From positions 62,001 through 126,000 of the forward strand of contig JADCGQ010000027.1 of the NCBI GenBank assembly GCA_020248945.1: a stretch of DNA of 64,000 bases. The letters run 5' to 3'. Of this stretch, positions 61,062 to 64,000 are shown one piece after another. The notes beneath the pieces were generated by a model. The model had not been told where the DNA came from, searched no databases, and saw only the letters and a program-made list of their open reading frames with translations. The stretch comes from Rubrivivax sp. (GTDB lineage Bacteria; Pseudomonadota; Gammaproteobacteria; Burkholderiales; Burkholderiaceae_C). Position 1 is the first letter of the stretch; every line of letters starts with the position of its first letter. The position numbers and the translations under genes are program-made.

Positions 61062-62978
61062 TCACGCGCCGTCCGCATCCACCGGGATGTCGACGGCGCC
61101 GGTTCCGGCCGGCCGCTGCAGCCGCCGCAGCGTGGCCACCAGCGTGGCCAGCGCCACCGGTTTGGACAGCAGCGAGCAGCGCTTGGGCAGCGTGATCGAG
61201 CCCAAGGCGGCCACGCGGCCCGTGACCACCACCGCCGGCACCATCAGCTCCCACTCGGCGCGCAGCTCCAGCACCGCGGCCACGCCGTCGGGCTTGCCGA
61301 TGCCGAGGTCGTGGTCGACGACCAGCGCGTCGGGGAACCGCGGCTCCTCGTCGAGCTGCAGTTTGAGCTGGTCGAGCGCGCCGGCGTCGACGATGGTGGC
61401 CCCGGCGCCCTCGAGCGCGGCGCGCAGCGCGCTGCGCGGGGCGGCTTCGTCGTCGAGCAGCGCGAGCAGCCAGCCGTCCAGGCGGCTGGCATCGGCGGCC
61501 GGGCCGCCTGCCGCGTCGGTGCCCAGGCCCGGCGTCAGGCCGGCGACGCCCGGCCCCGCGCGCCGCAACTCGGCCGGCACGCGCACCCGAAAGCGCGTGC
61601 CGTGGCCAACGCGGCTCTTCAGCGGCGCCACCTGCAGCTTCAGCTGCGTGGCCAGGCCGCGCACGATGGCCAGGCCGAGCCCGCGGCCCCCGCGCGAGGC
61701 GCCGGCGGCCACGCCGTCGCTGCCGTCGGCCAGCTGCACGTAGGGCTCGAACACGGCCTCCAGCTTGTCGGGCGGGATGCCGCGGCCGTTGTCGACGATG
61801 TCGATGGCCAGGCCCTGCAAGCCACCGTGGGTGTGCGGCCGCACCGCCAGCACCACGCGCGCCGGCCGGCCGCGGCGCAGCCCGACGCTGTAGCGCACGG
61901 CGTTGCCGGCGAGGTTCTGCACCAGGCGAGCGAGCTGGGTGCGGTCGGTGTAGACCCACTGGCGGCGCCCGTGCACTGACAGCCGCAGCTGCGCCGGCGA
62001 CTGCGTGGCCTGCAGGCTGGCGGCCACGGCCTCGAGGATGTCGCGCAGCTCCACCAGCTCGGGCCGCGACTGCAGCGCGCCCTGCTCGATGGCGCTGAAC
62101 TCGCTGAACTGGTCGAGCATCGCCGTGGCGTCGTCGGCGGCGCGCATCTGCTGGCGCAGCAGCTCGCTGCGGCGCGCCAGCGCCGTGGTGACCTCGGGGT
62201 CGAGCTGCTGCAGCGGCTGTGCGGCGCTGGGCGCGTCGGCGGCCTGCAGCGCCTCGGCGTACAGGCGCACCGCCTGCAGCGGCTGGCGCAGGTCGTGGCT
62301 GATGCTGGCCAGCAACTGGGTGCGCGCGCCCTGCAGCGCGGTGAGCTCGGCGGTGCGCTGGTCCAGGCTCTTGATGAGGTCGTCGCGCTCGGCCAGGGCG
62401 CCGAAGAGGCGGCGGTCGTTCACGCGCATGTGCATCAGGTCGATCCACACGAACACCGTCACCAGCACCGGCGCCACCGCCCACAGGCTGGGAAAGTCCG
62501 ACACCACCCATTCCCAGCCGGTGCTGGCCAGCGCCGTGGCCAGCAGCAGCGCCAGCCCGCCCTGGCGGCCGGCATGCCAGCCCAGGCTGGCCACGCCCAC
62601 CAGCAGCAGCAGCGCCAGCGACGCGGCGCCGCCGCCGGCCGCCGCATGCACCGAGCCCAGCGCCAGCCCGGCCAGTGGCGGCAGCAGCAGCGGCGGCCGT
62701 CGCGCCTGGGCCATCGTCGCCAGCAGCACGAGGCACAGCAGCGCCCAGCCCCAGACCAGCTGCTGCGCCGACAGCAGCGGCGAGCCCGTGAGCTCGCGCA
62801 CCGTGTTGAGCGAGGCCAGGTTGTAGGGCAGCAGCCACTCGCTGAGGCTCTGCATCGACAGCCCCACCACGCCCACCGCCATCAGCGCCAGCCCCAGCCG
62901 GCGCCGGCGGCGCGGCAGCTGGTCGGCGATGTGCTCGGCGCTGCCGGGCCGGCTGGGCGTGGCGCGCCGGGGCTTCAT
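61062..62978 (-). CDS. Hybrid sensor histidine kinase with C-terminal receiver
   Basis: 638-aa membrane kinase. About seven hydrophobic segments (residues about 28-175) form an integral sensor with little periplasmic exposure. Then a coiled coil, the H-box (LLASISHDLRQPLQAVRLYAEAL, about 220), the ATP-binding boxes (LAGNAVRYSVG, DNGRGIP, GRGLGLAIV) and a receiver at about 500-610 (LLALLDDEAAPR; ALVVDHDLG; VVTGR; LSKPVALATL). It overlaps the upstream response regulator (ATGA). The signal is unknown. Confidence 0.9.
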   Translation of the reverse strand: MKPRRATPSRPGSAEHIADQLPRRRRRLGLALMAVGVVGLSMQSLSEWLLPYNLASLNTVRELTGSPLLSAQQLVWGWALLCLVLLATMAQARRPPLLLPPLAGLALGSVHAAAGGGAASLALLLLVGVASLGWHAGRQGGLALLLATALASTGWEWVVSDFPSLWAVAPVLVTVFVWIDLMHMRVNDRRLFGALAERDDLIKSLDQRTAELTALQGARTQLLASISHDLRQPLQAVRLYAEALQAADAPSAAQPLQQLDPEVTTALARRSELLRQQMRAADDATAMLDQFSEFSAIEQGALQSRPELVELRDILEAVAASLQATQSPAQLRLSVHGRRQWVYTDRTQLARLVQNLAGNAVRYSVGLRRGRPARVVLAVRPHTHGGLQGLAIDIVDNGRGIPPDKLEAVFEPYVQLADGSDGVAAGASRGGRGLGLAIVRGLATQLKLQVAPLKSRVGHGTRFRVRVPAELRRAGPGVAGLTPGLGTDAAGGPAADASRLDGWLLALLDDEAAPRSALRAALEGAGATIVDAGALDQLKLQLDEEPRFPDALVVDHDLGIGKPDGVAAVLELRAEWELMVPAVVVTGRVAALGSITLPKRCSLLSKPVALATLVATLRRLQRPAGTGAVDIPVDADGA

Positions 62979-63694
62979 TCGTCGGCGGTGGCGGCGTCGT
63001 CGGCCGAGCCGGCCGCCCGCATCGACGGCACGCGGTAGCCGCGCTGCGACAGCAGCACCAGCAGCTTGGTGCGGTTGGGCGCGCCCAGCGCCTGCAACGT
63101 GGCCGTGACGTGTTTCTTGACGACGACCTCGGAGCGGTCGAGCAGCCGCGCGATCTCCTTGTTGCGCAGGCCCTGCACGACGTAGCCGAGCACCTCGATC
63201 TGGCGTTCGGTGAGGCCGAGCGCAGCCAGCTCTGAGAGTTCACGCCCGCCGCTTTCGGGCACCGCGGCCATGCCGCCGCTCACGCTTTGCGGCAGGTGGA
63301 TGCGGTGCTCCACCAGCACGCGCGTCAGCGCCTCCTTCAGCTCGCTGGGCGCGGCGGCCTTGCTGATGAAGCCCATGGCGCCGGCGTCGAGCGCGGCCAG
63401 CACGGTGTCGCGGTCGTCCTGCGCGCTGAGGATGACCACCGGCACGTACGGGAACTCCTCGCGCAGCTTGCGCAGGCCGGCCAGGCCGTGCACGTCGGAC
63501 AGCGTCAGGTCGAGCAGCACGAGGTCGAAGCGGCCGGCGGTGGCCAGCGCCTCCAGCGTTTCGGCCAGCGAACTGGCGAGCTGCACGCGCAACTGCGGCA
63601 GCACCTCGGCCAGGAGCAGTTGCAGGCCATGGCGCACGAGGCCGTGGTCGTCGGCGAGCAGCAGCGAGCCGTGAGGGTTCATGGGGGCGTTCAT
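62975..63694 (-). CDS. LuxR/NarL-family response regulator
   Basis: 239-aa regulator: receiver with acidic pair (LLADDHG), acceptor Asp in LVLLDLTLS, Ser (ILSAQD) and Lys (FISKAAA); then a LuxR helix-turn-helix (LGLTERQIEVLGYVVQGLRNKEIARLLDRSEVVVKKHVTATLQALG, about 165-210). The start at 63694 or the ATG at 63682 both fit; the longer frame to 63976 does not. Co-translated with the hybrid kinase. It may bind the GATACC motifs on either side (inference). Confidence 0.92.
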   Translation of the reverse strand: MNAPMNPHGSLLLADDHGLVRHGLQLLLAEVLPQLRVQLASSLAETLEALATAGRFDLVLLDLTLSDVHGLAGLRKLREEFPYVPVVILSAQDDRDTVLAALDAGAMGFISKAAAPSELKEALTRVLVEHRIHLPQSVSGGMAAVPESGGRELSELAALGLTERQIEVLGYVVQGLRNKEIARLLDRSEVVVKKHVTATLQALGAPNRTKLLVLLSQRGYRVPSMRAAGSADDAATADE

Positions 63695-63740
63695 GCGTGG
63701 AGGATGCCGCATGTTGGCCAGGCCCGGAAGCGCCGGCCAG

Positions 63741-63790
63741 GGTACCGATGGATACGTCGGGATACCGGCCGACCGCTGCCGCGTATACCA
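63741..63790. promoter_or_regulatory. Divergent promoter region with repeated GATAC motifs
   Basis: GGTACC, GGATAC and GGGATACC recur at 63741-63766, and GTATACC follows at 63782-63788, between the response regulator and the rightmost gene. They resemble the single motif at 61004-61018. Confidence 0.3.
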
Positions 63791-63890
63791 AGGTGTCCTG
63801 TTCAGAAAAGCGCCGCAGGTTCGTAATTCAACCCATGCCGAGCACGCACTGAGCTGCAAGGCACCCACCGCCACCGCCAGGAGAGCCGCC

Positions 63891-64000
63891 ATGAACCGCA
63901 AGACCTTCAACCCCGCCGCCGCCCTCGCCACCTTGGCCACCGCCGTGGCCGTGACGATGGCGGTGATGAGCTCCACCCCCGCCCAGGCCCAGGGCGCCGA
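63891..64000 (+). CDS. Start of a secreted protein, cut by the window end
   Basis: An ATG at 63891 with a good ribosome binding site (AGGAG at 63879-63883) opens a frame of 36 codons to the window end. The sequence MNRKTFNPAAALATLATAVAV...PAQAQGA is a signal peptide with an Ala-x-Ala site. The mature part and its function lie outside the window. It is divergent from the LuxR regulator. Confidence 0.75.
   Translation, partial: MNRKTFNPAAALATLATAVAVTMAVMSSTPAQAQGA

Overview
The window is a high-GC bacterial chromosome segment with densely packed genes, many joined by 4-bp ATGA, GTGA or TTGA overlaps. Gene content and order (gatCAB divergent from mreBCD-mrdAB; recA-recX-sucCD; pilA near pglL; lplT divergent from alr) point to Betaproteobacteria, order Burkholderiales, probably the Rubrivivax/Leptothrix/Ideonella/Methylibium neighbourhood. 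This placement rests on recognised proteins and synteny, not on a search. I see no rRNA, tRNA, CRISPR array or insertion sequence.

Layout. 1-4.6 kb: end of pyrE, a small secreted DUF4124-like protein, and gatCAB on the minus strand. 4.8-10.7 kb: the rod-shape operon mreB-mreC-mreD-mrdA-rodA. 10.7-18.5 kb: a two-component pair, recA-recX with an SOS box, a DUF2889 protein, sucCD with a terminator, and a TerC membrane protein. 18.5-22.0 kb: a Ser/Thr kinase, PP2C phosphatase, FHA protein and metallo-beta-lactamase-fold cyclic-nucleotide phosphodiesterase. 22.0-28.6 kb: pilA with a sigma-54 promoter, three genes of visibly lower GC (large membrane protein, GtrA-like protein, FAD oxidoreductase), then pglL, which together look like a pilin-glycosylation locus. 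28.6-39.2 kb: moaC, a BepA-like protease, an alpha-2-macroglobulin, pbpC and a small membrane protein. 39.4-48.7 kb: a Lys/Ala-tailed SWIB protein, an orphan peptide-ABC permease, an Lrp regulator divergent from an ornithine cyclodeaminase-like gene, a LysR regulator, an aminotransferase, a glutathione peroxidase, a receiver protein, a DMT transporter and lplT. 48.8-58.1 kb: alr, a DUF2141 protein coupled to a Tat-exported carotenoid oxygenase, a subtilase with a small prodomain-like partner, an M20 peptidase and a PatZ-like acetyltransferase. 58.1-64 kb: a secreted Ig-like protein, an OmpA protein and a caspase-like protein in one operon, then a LuxR response regulator/hybrid kinase pair and the start of a secreted protein.

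Most notable: (i) four 29-bp tandem repeats at the mreC/mreD junction that make a relay of 10-codon micro-ORFs, each stopping on the next start; (ii) a palindromic repeat of a Burkholderiales-like type that has extended the GatA C-terminus, with a second copy between mreD and mrdA; (iii) the lower-GC cassette between pilA and pglL; (iv) a caspase-like protein with a canonical EF-hand loop in an operon with an OmpA protein, and a 15-bp motif shared by that operon's upstream region and the neighbouring response regulator's promoter; (v) a stand-alone protein resembling the subtilase pro-region; (vi) a perfect CRP-like palindrome upstream of the phosphodiesterase.
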